Positions 27,901 to 35,435 of a DNA stretch of 64,000 nt are shown here, piece by piece. The notes below the pieces were generated by a model. The model was not told where the DNA came from. It saw only the letters and a list, made by a program, of their open reading frames with translations, and did not search any database. Source of the DNA: Pseudomonadota bacterium. Lineage in GTDB: Bacteria; Pseudomonadota; Alphaproteobacteria; Rhizobiales; Xanthobacteraceae. Made by a program: the position numbers and the translations under genes. The stretch's first letter is position 1. Each line of letters begins with the position of its first letter. Where the stretch lies: assembly GCA_023435725.1 (NCBI GenBank), contig JAEYRD010000103.1, forward strand, positions 3,342-67,341, given 5' to 3'.

Positions 27901-28689
27901 GCCTGGGTCGCAGCGAACCTAGAGCCCCGTCTCGCCTGGGGCCACCCGGAAGCTTTGCCGCTCTGGCGGTCTTACGCGGGAGGTGGCATTGGCTCGTCAC
28001 GGCTGTTTAACGCGTTGAAACCCGCCATGCTGGCTGCATTCGAACGGCTGGAACTTTCCGATGATGAATTCGAGGGACTGATTTCGAAACTGCTCAGCGT
28101 CGCCGCATGGCACCAACGCGGTGAAGAACCGCAATACAATCTGTCCGCTGCTGAGCTCCGGCGAGCCTTGGCCGTGGGACCGCCTTCGGTGCGACGCAAC
28201 GTGTCCTGGAATCTTTGGCGCATGATGGCGAAGCCACACGGTGTTAAGGGGGATGCAGATGGCGATGAAGGTGCCGTGGTTGACAGGCCAACATGGTGGC
28301 GCACCGTGATCGGGCCGCTCTTTCGCGATATCTGGCCACTCGACGCGCGGCTCCGGTCCAAGAGCTCGACGCGGAATTTTGTCATGATGGCACTTGAATG
28401 CGAGGCCGCGTTTCCCGAGGCCGTCGAGGCCATTCTCGACCTGGTCGTGCCATACGAACTCCACCAGCTGGCACATTCGCTGCGGCTAGAGGACAAGCAC
28501 AGCGCCTTGGTTCAGCAGCATCCGCGCGCCTTTGTCAGGCTGGCCAACGCACTGATCGACCCAGTGGCTTTTCGCGTCCCAGGTGATCTCGGGACTTTCC
28601 TGCAAGAATGCGTTGTCGCGGATCCGGTTGTCGCGGGCGATCCGGCCTATGTCCGCCTGAATAGCCTTCGGCGGCAGCGGAGCGCTTGA
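24958..28689 (+). CDS. Large SIR2-domain protein with DUF4020-like C-terminus (defence operon gene 3)
   Basis: This is a 1243-aa protein. The N-terminal 290 residues form a SIR2/SLOG-like NAD-binding fold: GAGVS at 37-41, TTNFD at 147-151 and HLHG at 187-190, the motifs of bacterial defence SIR2 enzymes that deplete NAD+. A long helical-repeat middle region follows, about 300-1050. The final ~180 residues (NFVMMALECEAAFPEAVE, LVVPYELHQLAHSLRLED) look like the DUF4020 domain often attached to SIR2. It starts 18 nt after gene 2. Likely role: the effector of an abortive anti-phage operon, with the repeats as sensor. NADase activity is inferred from the family. Confidence 0.88.
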   Translation: MQFSRVMTAMRFLPAGPDVPLELVSAQERGQTIFICGAGVSRGAGLPLFRGLVERVYETLGEDWNLHPAEREGMRSGGELAGQYDRVLRCLERRLAASDAPRNRGMRERIRAAVRSVLAPPEGADLSNHLAVLELSRDAEGRNRILTTNFDTLFERAWYDKHQSAIATHAGMAMPQPKVAACTGVLHLHGRLADPRPELQAFETDLVLTSAEFGDAYLRSGWASRYIYDLVRAYTVVLVGYQADDPPMRYLLEALEADRERYPDLQKVYAFASCPLGQEELVQALWLAKGVKPILYTVNGDGHSALYASLHEWRSYADDPTAWRRQRLQPILAVTPAAAGEARVQECVSLLGHGDACQLLGELSPAAAWLPVLAERRVFDRGKDLPGEWIAKHIDDPAMIQSCAALDSFDDQIRWYVGRALKTEQASISPLQARAWRLMLTAKRPTHVDSIDDSWFQTAPAIKRGQADFGSRRLISRILRPRLAISKIIPLQDDAAEADPPEKLGDLLRLEFNPAEHPSAADILAVWPKEIEHELALFRTLERALLDALEEAEDLGFLADWDRTSYDVPSVAPHAQNAIRDGFYPITRVVADLWTRIATRDPARARSLARAWNDAPYLLLKRLALFAREHSAFSPADAASLVNNLEETVFWGNARVEIMRLLVSRWSQFSDVDRLAVESRIRAGEPRHLHASDAFDSEDEWQSILDDSIYRRLKRIEVAGGTLTGESQRIVAAIAARHPTWKPGPADRDDFHFWHEIRSGPDGQPGLLANITDDRLVQEAMRLQREQYYEQGDVWRVFCAADPERALHGLELEAANGRWDGEAWRCLLSVAADKGEAAFQHALADLLLRMPAASFGQILTAVTSWLQRRRDILSVTDISGGARFLLLWDRCADLAYLPEREADAAGKNSRDLATEALNRPGGVLAWSLIDALGTPKPERNAGLDPALRPRFDRVAAAEGWPGLLGRVNLARSLAYLDAIDPAWVAANLEPRLAWGHPEALPLWRSYAGGGIGSSRLFNALKPAMLAAFERLELSDDEFEGLISKLLSVAAWHQRGEEPQYNLSAAELRRALAVGPPSVRRNVSWNLWRMMAKPHGVKGDADGDEGAVVDRPTWWRTVIGPLFRDIWPLDARLRSKSSTRNFVMMALECEAAFPEAVEAILDLVVPYELHQLAHSLRLEDKHSALVQQHPRAFVRLANALIDPVAFRVPGDLGTFLQECVVADPVVAGDPAYVRLNSLRRQRSA

Positions 28690-28769
28690 GTCAAGAATTG
28701 CCCGACGAATTGGCGGCCATGGTTGTTAGTTGAAGTTTGCTCTTGTTCGTGGGTTCACGCTCACATCGC

Positions 28770-29030
28770 CTAATCGGCACTTCCGATCATATCCTTTCGC
28801 GCGATTTCGACTCGTCTATCGAGATATTTGGCGAGATCAACAAGATGGACGCCCCTTGCAGCCTTCTGGCTGATTTCGATACGGACAAGCGGAAGCGCAA
28901 TCTCTCCGCATGAAATTTTCTGCACCAGCTTGGTTGTATTCAGGTGGGGAAAGTAGTCGCGACAGACCTCATTGATCGGGATGATCGCCTTGCCGCCATA
29001 CTGTGCCATCAACAGAAATGCGGTATTCAT
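28770..29030 (-). CDS. PrtN-like (pyocin activator family) small regulator
   Basis: This 86-aa protein begins MNTAFLLMAQYGG and continues with VCRDYFPHLN and SQKAARGVHLVDLAKYLD, matching the pyocin activator PrtN family. Such proteins are common beside integrases on genomic islands and may act as transcription activators or excisionase-like DNA-binding proteins. Here it stands about 8 kb from the integrase, between two defence modules, which suggests it marks the edge of an older inserted segment. Confidence 0.8.
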   Translation of the reverse strand: MNTAFLLMAQYGGKAIIPINEVCRDYFPHLNTTKLVQKISCGEIALPLVRIEISQKAARGVHLVDLAKYLDRRVEIARKDMIGSAD

Positions 29031-29371
29031 CGGTCAAGCTCGCGCCGTCAGCAACAATCTGCTTACGATGGCGCGAGCAACACGCCAGCGCCAGAAGCCA
29101 TCAAAGCGCCGAAAGCTGCTCCGTGAAAGGGGGAGCGGCGGTGCGGGCGGTGAATGGCGGTTTTGGCGATGAAAAGGAAAGAATCGGCAAGCCTTAAGCG
29201 CAATTTGCGTTGGGACGTCGGCTTCTCAGCGAATGGCCATGGCCAGCGCCAATCGTGAGTTTGCCCCCATGTCAGGGTTGTCATCGCTTGCCGAGCCTTG
29301 CATTGAGCTTGTCAGAGCAGCCGGACTCACCGTAACAGACCACATTGATGGTTCGCTGCCGGACAGATGAC

Positions 29372-29560
29372 ATGACGCCTGATTTTGCGCTCCTTCCAAA
29401 GGCCGGATTTGCTATTGAGATCGATGGTCGCATCAAAACTGAATTCAGCACCAAGGAGGGCGCCGAAAGCGGAGCGGTGGAATTGAAACGTCGGTTTCCG
29501 ATGCTTCAGATTCGCGTTTATGACGCTGCCACGAAGTCGCGACATGAGGTCTCGTCGTAA
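29372..29560 (+). CDS. Small hypothetical protein
   Basis: The start MTPDFALLPKAGFAIEIDGR at 29372 is preferred over an in-frame ATG at 29345. The 62-aa product has a short beta-alpha-beta pattern (IEIDGRIKTEF, then AESGAVELKRRFPMLQIRVYD). Similar short proteins occur on rhizobial islands without known function. It is divergent from prtN across 340 nt, in which nothing else was found. Confidence 0.55.
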   Translation: MTPDFALLPKAGFAIEIDGRIKTEFSTKEGAESGAVELKRRFPMLQIRVYDAATKSRHEVSS

Positions 29561-29651
29561 ATTCCGATACGCCCGTCCGCGGGACGTTCAACGCGATTTT
29601 CGCCGTTGGCGGCCGATATGCGGAAACCGCCGCGGAGCCGAAGGCGTGGAA

Positions 29652-30212
29652 CTATCTCATGGCTCTTACGCGATTGCGGACAACCGCGGCGTGACCCTGA
29701 TAGACTTGGCAATCTAGCGCGAGCTTGTAAAACTCTTCGGCAGTCGCCTCAGTGTCGGCCAACAAGCCGAATTTCCGTGTAAGATCCCGCGCCAAGGCGC
29801 CCAACTCCAATGCGTCGCTTGGCCCGACGTGGCCATATGATTGGGCCTTCTGAGAAAACGTCGCAATCACGTCGCTCGGAAGCTCCGCACCTGAAAGAAA
29901 ATAGCGGAGATGTTCGAGGAAGTTCGGATGGCGGTAAATGTCGTCGCCAGTCGTTTTGTTTCGTTCAAAAAGTGCTCGGTACGACCCTTTGATGCGTCCA
30001 GTACGAAACGAGGGATCCTCGAAATATCTCAACCGCACCTCGGGGATTGCCTTTCGCTGCAGCAACGATCTCATGAGCGCCAGGGCAAGTTCCCCATTGC
30101 GCGGAGCTACGTCATAATTGCCAAAGAGCTCCTCCTGGCGAAGCCTGATCTCTTTTAGGATATGTGCTTCCTCGGGCGCCAGCGCGAAGGCCCCAATGAC
30201 TAATTCGGTCAA
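29652..30212 (-). CDS. Unknown protein, last gene of four-gene operon
   Basis: This 186-aa protein is soluble and helical, with no recognised motif. Notable stretches are ILKEIRLRQEELFGNYDVAP near the start and TAEEFYKLALDC near the end. Its ATG overlaps the stop of the zinc-ribbon gene by 4 nt (ATGA), so it is translationally coupled to it. Functionally it belongs with the three upstream genes. No homologous family is recognised. Confidence 0.8.
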   Translation of the reverse strand: MTELVIGAFALAPEEAHILKEIRLRQEELFGNYDVAPRNGELALALMRSLLQRKAIPEVRLRYFEDPSFRTGRIKGSYRALFERNKTTGDDIYRHPNFLEHLRYFLSGAELPSDVIATFSQKAQSYGHVGPSDALELGALARDLTRKFGLLADTEATAEEFYKLALDCQVYQGHAAVVRNRVRAMR

Positions 30213-30868
30213 GCTGATCTCCCTTCCGTTCGCGCGGCTATCTGCTCTTTTGGCGGTAAATGGCCAAGTCTGATGGCTTGCTTACGTTGCGCTGGCGTTA
30301 GCGCGCGCCAGAAGAAATACACCTTGTCGGTAGCCATTTCCCGTAAGTCCGCCGCATGCTGTTTCTTGCGCAGCGTAATGTTGAAAAAGGACGGAGAATG
30401 ATCGATGCGGTTGCGCCGAAGTCTCCAGAACACGACGAATGCCTGTTTCGGCGTGAGTTTTTTATTCTTTCGATAATAGGCGAGCGCATTTTCGAGGATG
30501 CTGGATTGCTCGGCGCGGGCGAGTGTCTCGAGTGCTTTGATGCATGAATTTAACCGCATCTGCTGCGTGAGCTTGTCCAGCCATTTCTTGGCTTCCTTGG
30601 GAGTGAGGCGGCGGCTTCCTTCGTAGACTGCGACATCAAATTGCAAGATGCAGTGCGAACCAACCTGTAAAACGTGCCCCGTGAATCTATTGCCAATTTC
30701 AAAATGATATCGCAGGCCATCTTGGCCGCATAGCTCACAAATTTCGCAAGGCTCCTCGTGATCTTCGGTACTTCCGGTGAAATACCATTCCTCGAACGCC
30801 CTCGGCAGCGTGTCTCCAACCGAAAGCGGCAGGATGCTGTCTCGAACACGTTGGGAACAAGATTGCAT
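30209..30868 (-). CDS. Zinc-ribbon protein, third gene of four-gene operon
   Basis: The start MQSCSQRVRD at 30866-30868 is chosen because it begins 46 nt after the stop of the upstream gene; the longer frame overlaps that gene. The 219-aa product has a CEICELCG cluster and, about 25 residues later, FTGHVLQVGSHCILQF, together a likely zinc-binding fold. A basic helical C-terminal half (YYRKNKKLTPKQAF, FNITLRKKQHAAD) follows. Nucleic-acid binding is plausible. The family is not named with confidence. Confidence 0.8.
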   Translation of the reverse strand: MQSCSQRVRDSILPLSVGDTLPRAFEEWYFTGSTEDHEEPCEICELCGQDGLRYHFEIGNRFTGHVLQVGSHCILQFDVAVYEGSRRLTPKEAKKWLDKLTQQMRLNSCIKALETLARAEQSSILENALAYYRKNKKLTPKQAFVVFWRLRRNRIDHSPSFFNITLRKKQHAADLREMATDKVYFFWRALTPAQRKQAIRLGHLPPKEQIAARTEGRSA

Positions 30869-30914
30869 GGCTCTGAGGCGCGCTCCTAGCTCAAAATCCC
30901 GAGGCGTCTCGCAG

Positions 30915-32348
30915 TTACGGCGGCTTCGTCGGAGGTGGCGGAACTGGTGGCTGGCTCGGCCCGGCGCCTGCGGCAGGGCTAGAAGGCGCGGGCGCCGCAT
31001 CGCATAGGGTGTGCACACCTGCGGCAATGAGAGCTATGACCAACACTGCATAGACAACAAACAGCACGCCACGAGTTTCCCGATAGTTCTTCATCGCCTG
31101 TTCGATAGGCGTTTCTGCGATTTCTTCCCGCTCGCGAACGGAGATGTAATTATAGAGGCTTTGCATCCAGCTCCGCCGGGAAGAGGCCTGGCTTTGGAAG
31201 AATGCACCATTGATCCGCCACTGCAACGCGAACGACAAGGCGACGAATATCGCGGCAGCAAAGTAGAACAGAGAGGAGATGAGAGGACCCGGCGTCTTGG
31301 CCGCATCGCCCAAAATCTTCAATACGAAAGGCGCCGCCGAGACGGCCAGATCTCGCCAGAGCGTCGCTGCGAGATCCTGCGCGCGTTGCGCCACCTTTTG
31401 GGTTTCATCAATAACGGTCTTGCGAAGGTCAGCGAGTGCCTTCAGGGTCTCGCGGCTCGATGATTGGACATGAGCTTCATAGGCAGCCTTGGCTGCTTCG
31501 AGGGCCTGGTCCAACGTTGTGACGAGATCTTGTTGAGGACGGCTCGCCCGGGCCAGCTCGCCTGAAAAGAGCAGGTGGCGGGCCTCGATATCCGTCCCCG
31601 ACAGAAAAACCCAGTAGGCGGCTTCAGTCAGTCTCGAGCGGGCACCGGGCAGGGCGGGGTCATCGGCCTTAATGCGGTAGATCGGAGGTGTCGCTGTCGC
31701 CTGCAGCCAGACTTGGCCATCCTCGAGCCAGACGCGGGAGACGAGACCGCCCAATAATCTGCGCGCAGCAATTGCTTCCCACGCTTGATACGCCGGCGAT
31801 GCAGCCGCTGGCGCGGTCAACAACATCCAGGGACTGAGATCGGTGGCGACCTCACGATCCGGAACAAAGTCACGGACATAACGAGTTGGGTCGATGCGAC
31901 CAGCCAAGGATTCCGGGGGCGGGACCGGTTGTGCTAAGTTCCACGAACAGACTTCCAATCCTCGCGCGCGAAAGTCTTGAGTGGAATTGAAGTCGACGAT
32001 CGCGAGACGTGGCAGGATAGTCCGTTGCGTCAAATAATGTGGAATGCCTGATTGGAATATAAAAAAGGCGCAAGCATCAGTGGCTGGCTTCCCAAGTGTG
32101 ATCACCACCTCGCGCGCCGCATCGAAGACATCACCCGCGACGAGATCGCCACCGAGAGCCGGATTGTAGACTTGCAATGACGAGAACGGCGGCGGGACGT
32201 CGTCGGCAAAGGCGAGCCACGCCACTTGCGCATCGGTCGACGGCAGCCGCCCTCGCAACACGAGGGCGTCAACACGTTCGTCGGCCGAGGCGCGGTTCGC
32301 GACTAGCTCACGAACGCGTTCGACCAGATGTGCTGAGCTCGACGTCAT
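30915..32348 (-). CDS. Coiled-coil membrane protein, second gene of four-gene operon
   Basis: This is a 477-aa protein. Residues 1-290 form an unrecognised soluble alpha/beta domain. About 285-340 are coiled coil. Two membrane helices follow (LISSLFYFAAAIFVALSFAL near 367 and a segment around VLFVVYAVLVIALIAAGVH near 440), then a 30-residue Pro/Ala-rich tail ending PPPPTKPP. Its start lies 41 nt inside the upstream NdpA-like gene, so the two are coupled. A cytoplasmic sensor plus two-TM anchor is the layout of several membrane-damaging defence effectors, but this is inference. Confidence 0.85.
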   Translation of the reverse strand: MTSSSAHLVERVRELVANRASADERVDALVLRGRLPSTDAQVAWLAFADDVPPPFSSLQVYNPALGGDLVAGDVFDAAREVVITLGKPATDACAFFIFQSGIPHYLTQRTILPRLAIVDFNSTQDFRARGLEVCSWNLAQPVPPPESLAGRIDPTRYVRDFVPDREVATDLSPWMLLTAPAAASPAYQAWEAIAARRLLGGLVSRVWLEDGQVWLQATATPPIYRIKADDPALPGARSRLTEAAYWVFLSGTDIEARHLLFSGELARASRPQQDLVTTLDQALEAAKAAYEAHVQSSSRETLKALADLRKTVIDETQKVAQRAQDLAATLWRDLAVSAAPFVLKILGDAAKTPGPLISSLFYFAAAIFVALSFALQWRINGAFFQSQASSRRSWMQSLYNYISVREREEIAETPIEQAMKNYRETRGVLFVVYAVLVIALIAAGVHTLCDAAPAPSSPAAGAGPSQPPVPPPPTKPP

Positions 32349-33357
32349 CGAGTGTGATCGTGTCCTTGATGATGATCTCGCCTTTGTCGCGGTTCACCGA
32401 AATGACTGAAGGCGTCAAGCCGGCAGGGAAGGTCAATTTGACTCCGCTCGCCGTCTCGACGCGGCGGTTTCTGGGTGCCGGAATCGCGGTCTTTTGCAGC
32501 ACGAACGATTCTCCCGCCATTCCCTCGCGCTTCAACTTTGCCTTGAAGTCTGTCACGACCGGGCTGTCGTCAGGCAGCGGTCCGAGAATGCTCTTCAGCC
32601 AATTTTCCGCGCTTTCGCCGTCGACGGAACCACCTGACTGGCTGGCTTCGTAGAGGCGTTGCGCCAGATTTTTCATCGTGTCCTGCGGAAGGATATCCTT
32701 GTGCTTGTAGGCGATGTTGCGCGTGGCCTCGACAATTGCCTTTGTCAGCTCTTCCTCTGTCCGCTGACGTCGCACCAGTAAGAATCGCTCGAAATAGGCC
32801 GCGGGCCGCTGCGGATTCTGACGATCGACAACGCAGATTTCGTCGCCGTCTTTGCGCAGCTTGATGAGCGCGGCCTTTTGCAAGGCGTTGCGGTTCTGGA
32901 CAAAAGTTCGGTCAATTTCGCCGAAGGTCGGCTTCGGCTTGCCAGAGCGCCCGCGACTAGTGTCATAGTTGTAGCTGAGAACCTTTTCGTCCTCGAATTT
33001 CAAAAGCGCAAACAACCGGCCGCTCGAACAGGACAGTGAGAAGATCAGGAAGGCGCCGACAGCCGTGCTGCCGCCGTGAGCTTCGTTGAACGCCGTTGCG
33101 AGCTTCTCGCTCTCCTCCTGGAAAGTTGCCTTCTCCCGGCTAATCCGCGTGAGTTGCGCCCGCACCGGCGCGTCCGCGAGGAATTCGTACCGATTTCCAC
33201 TGTTGACCGATTGGACGCGGCCCAGGAAAAAAGCCGAATGTCGATCGGCGTCGAAAGCGGTCAGCAGCTGAAAATGTTCATCTCCCGGGCCGACGATATG
33301 GAAGACGCTCTGATCAATGCGCAGGCTCTCAAGTTCCTGCTCAGTAAGGAAGGCCAT
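32308..33357 (-). CDS. NdpA/YejK-like nucleoid-associated protein, first gene of four-gene operon
   Basis: The 349-aa protein resembles the 37-kDa nucleoid-associated family: an N-terminal FHIVGPGDEHFQLL strand region, a central beta-rich core (GAFLIFSLSCSSGRLFALLKF) and RDGDEICVVDRQNP. Canonical NdpA/YejK binds DNA in the nucleoid. Here the gene heads an operon of unrelated unknown genes on a mobile element, so a specialised DNA-sensing role is more likely than housekeeping. AGGA precedes the ATG. Divergent from the Fic gene across 318 nt. Confidence 0.75.
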   Translation of the reverse strand: MAFLTEQELESLRIDQSVFHIVGPGDEHFQLLTAFDADRHSAFFLGRVQSVNSGNRYEFLADAPVRAQLTRISREKATFQEESEKLATAFNEAHGGSTAVGAFLIFSLSCSSGRLFALLKFEDEKVLSYNYDTSRGRSGKPKPTFGEIDRTFVQNRNALQKAALIKLRKDGDEICVVDRQNPQRPAAYFERFLLVRRQRTEEELTKAIVEATRNIAYKHKDILPQDTMKNLAQRLYEASQSGGSVDGESAENWLKSILGPLPDDSPVVTDFKAKLKREGMAGESFVLQKTAIPAPRNRRVETASGVKLTFPAGLTPSVISVNRDKGEIIIKDTITLDDVELSTSGRTRS

Positions 33358-33550
33358 AAATTTATCCTAGAACAAATAGGGAACATTGGCAATCGCACGG
33401 CTTTTGGTTCCAACTATGCCGCATCCCGTTAAGAATCTTGTATTTTGTTAAGATTTCCACTTCGAATTGTGGTTTTGGCCTTGCGTATAGGGCGGTTGAA
33501 CGAAGGCTAGTGCGACTTGACCCCGTCCGGGCTCGTGCTTGCGGCACGCA

Positions 33551-33603
33551 GTGAATAATTTTCACAAGTCTTATCTTTTGAGAAGCATTTTCGTGAGATA
33601 AGA
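33551..33603. promoter_or_regulatory. Two inverted repeats upstream of the Fic gene
   Basis: The 318-nt gap between the NdpA-like and Fic genes is AT-rich and should hold both promoters. Within it GTGAA-taatt-TTCAC (33551-33565) is a short palindrome. TCTTATCT (33569-33576) is inverted as AGATAAGA (33596-33603), extending to 11 bp with one mismatch. They end 73 nt before the Fic start. Operators or an mRNA leader hairpin are possible. Confidence 0.5.
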
Positions 33604-33675
33604 TTTGAATTCGGCCCAGAGGCGAGATCGCGAACGAAATTCGCGGGCCGAGAGCGTGTTTCACGGATTTGGCCC

Positions 33676-35223
33676 ATGCAGATAAAGTTTTCAGGCCCGG
33701 TAAGCGTTTTTCATGACCGAAGGCTGCCAGAGGCAGCGACCCCGGCTGGATATGCGGCGCTGATTGACGCCTACCACCTACCTGTCCCGGTCCCACGCGC
33801 GCTTTCTGCTATCGGGACAAAGCATCGCATCATCGATCAAGGAGGATGGCGCATCTACACGCCGCGTCATGCGCCGGACGCGACCCTTGAAGGACATCTC
33901 ACCTTCGCGCTCAAGAACGAAGGGCTCGACCTCGCCATCCTGAAGCGGCTTTTCCTTGCCGTGAACGAGGACGAGATTGCAGAGCTTGTGAAGCAGAAGC
34001 CGACCGGGCTCTACACGCGCCGCATCTGGTTTCTCTATGAATGGTTGTTGGGACGCGAGCTCAATCTGCCCGCGGCAGACAAGGTCTCCTATGTCGATGC
34101 CGTCGACACCGAACTCCAATATGCGGGCTCCGGGCAGAATTCGGTGCGCCACCGCGTCCGCAACAACCTGCCAGGTACACCGGACTTCTGTCCGCTTGTG
34201 TTCAAGACGCAGAGACTTACGGAATTTGTTGCGCTGGATCTCAAGGAGCGTGCCCGTGTCGTGGTGAGCCAGGTCCCGAAGGATCTGCTCGCGCGCACTG
34301 CCGCCTTCCTTCTCCTCAAGGACTCAAAGTCGAGCTACGTCATCGAAGGCGAGAGACCTCCGCAGGACCGCATCCAGCGGTGGGGCAGGGTCATCGGCGA
34401 AGCGGGGCGGGCGCCCCTCGATGAAGCGGAGTTTCTACGGCTGCAGCGCATCGTGATCGGTGATGAGCGCTTCGTGAAGCTTGGCTTCCGTCAGGAGGGT
34501 GGTTTTGTTGGCGAGCATGACCGCGAGACGCAGAGACCTATTCCGGATCATATCAGCGCGCGTCACGAAGATATTGCCTCCCTCGTGCGCGGCCTGATCG
34601 CGTTCGATCGAGCAGCGGAAAATGAGCTTGATCCCGTCGTCGCTGCCGCGGTGTTGGCGTTCGGGTTCGTCTACATTCATCCGTTCGAGGATGGCAATGG
34701 CCGTATCCACCGATACCTGATGCACCATGTCCTGGCGCGGCGCGGATTCAATCCCGCCGGGATCCACTTTCCGGTTTCAGCAGCCATCCTCGACAGGATC
34801 AACGAATACAAGGACGTGTTGGAAAGCCATTCGAGCAGATTGCTTCCATGCGTTGAATGGGAGTCGACCGCAAAGGGCAACGTCAGGGTATTGAACGATA
34901 CCGGTGACTTTTATCGCTTCTTTGATGCAACGCCGCACGCCGAGTTTCTGTACGAATGCGTCCAACGGACCATCGAACAGGATCTTCCGAAGGAAACCCA
35001 ATTCTTGCGGAGCTTCGACACCTTCCGTGCAGGTGTTGAGAATATGGTCGATATGCCGGAGCGGACACTTAATAACCTCTTCGGATTTTTGCAACAGAAC
35101 GAAGGGCGGCTCTCAAAGCGTGCCCGCGACAACGAATTCGCTGAACTGACGTCGGATGAAGTCACGAAGATCGAGGAGCTTTATCGAGCGGCCTTCTCTG
35201 AAAACACGGGAGCAGCGAGCTGA
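33676..35223 (+). CDS. Fic-domain AMPylase (class II, auto-inhibited)
   Basis: This is a 515-aa protein. The complete catalytic motif HPFEDGNGRIHR lies at His335-Arg346. An inhibitory helix motif SYVIEG (Ser220, Glu224, Gly225) precedes the Fic core, defining class II Fic proteins whose Glu blocks ATP binding until it is relieved. The N-terminal ~190 residues include a DUF4172-like or substrate-recognition region. A helical C-terminal domain follows. It would AMPylate or otherwise nucleotidylate a protein hydroxyl. It stands alone, so either it regulates itself as a stress or phage-response toxin or it acts with neighbours across the divergent promoter. Confidence 0.9.
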   Translation: MQIKFSGPVSVFHDRRLPEAATPAGYAALIDAYHLPVPVPRALSAIGTKHRIIDQGGWRIYTPRHAPDATLEGHLTFALKNEGLDLAILKRLFLAVNEDEIAELVKQKPTGLYTRRIWFLYEWLLGRELNLPAADKVSYVDAVDTELQYAGSGQNSVRHRVRNNLPGTPDFCPLVFKTQRLTEFVALDLKERARVVVSQVPKDLLARTAAFLLLKDSKSSYVIEGERPPQDRIQRWGRVIGEAGRAPLDEAEFLRLQRIVIGDERFVKLGFRQEGGFVGEHDRETQRPIPDHISARHEDIASLVRGLIAFDRAAENELDPVVAAAVLAFGFVYIHPFEDGNGRIHRYLMHHVLARRGFNPAGIHFPVSAAILDRINEYKDVLESHSSRLLPCVEWESTAKGNVRVLNDTGDFYRFFDATPHAEFLYECVQRTIEQDLPKETQFLRSFDTFRAGVENMVDMPERTLNNLFGFLQQNEGRLSKRARDNEFAELTSDEVTKIEELYRAAFSENTGAAS

Positions 35224-35435
35224 TCGCCCGTCGTCTTCATTGAATTGCGGTCTCGCTGCCGGATGAAGATGTTCTTGGGTCCACTATGAGAAATAATGCA
35301 AAGGCTCGCCGCGCCGGTGAGTTTTGATCCTGGGAGGTTATCTTCTATTTCTTCTTTTTCGATGCCCCGCCGGAGCCTCCAGAGTTTCCCACCAGAGGAT
35401 TGTACGCGCGCGTCTCGCGCGTGGACTCACTGAGT

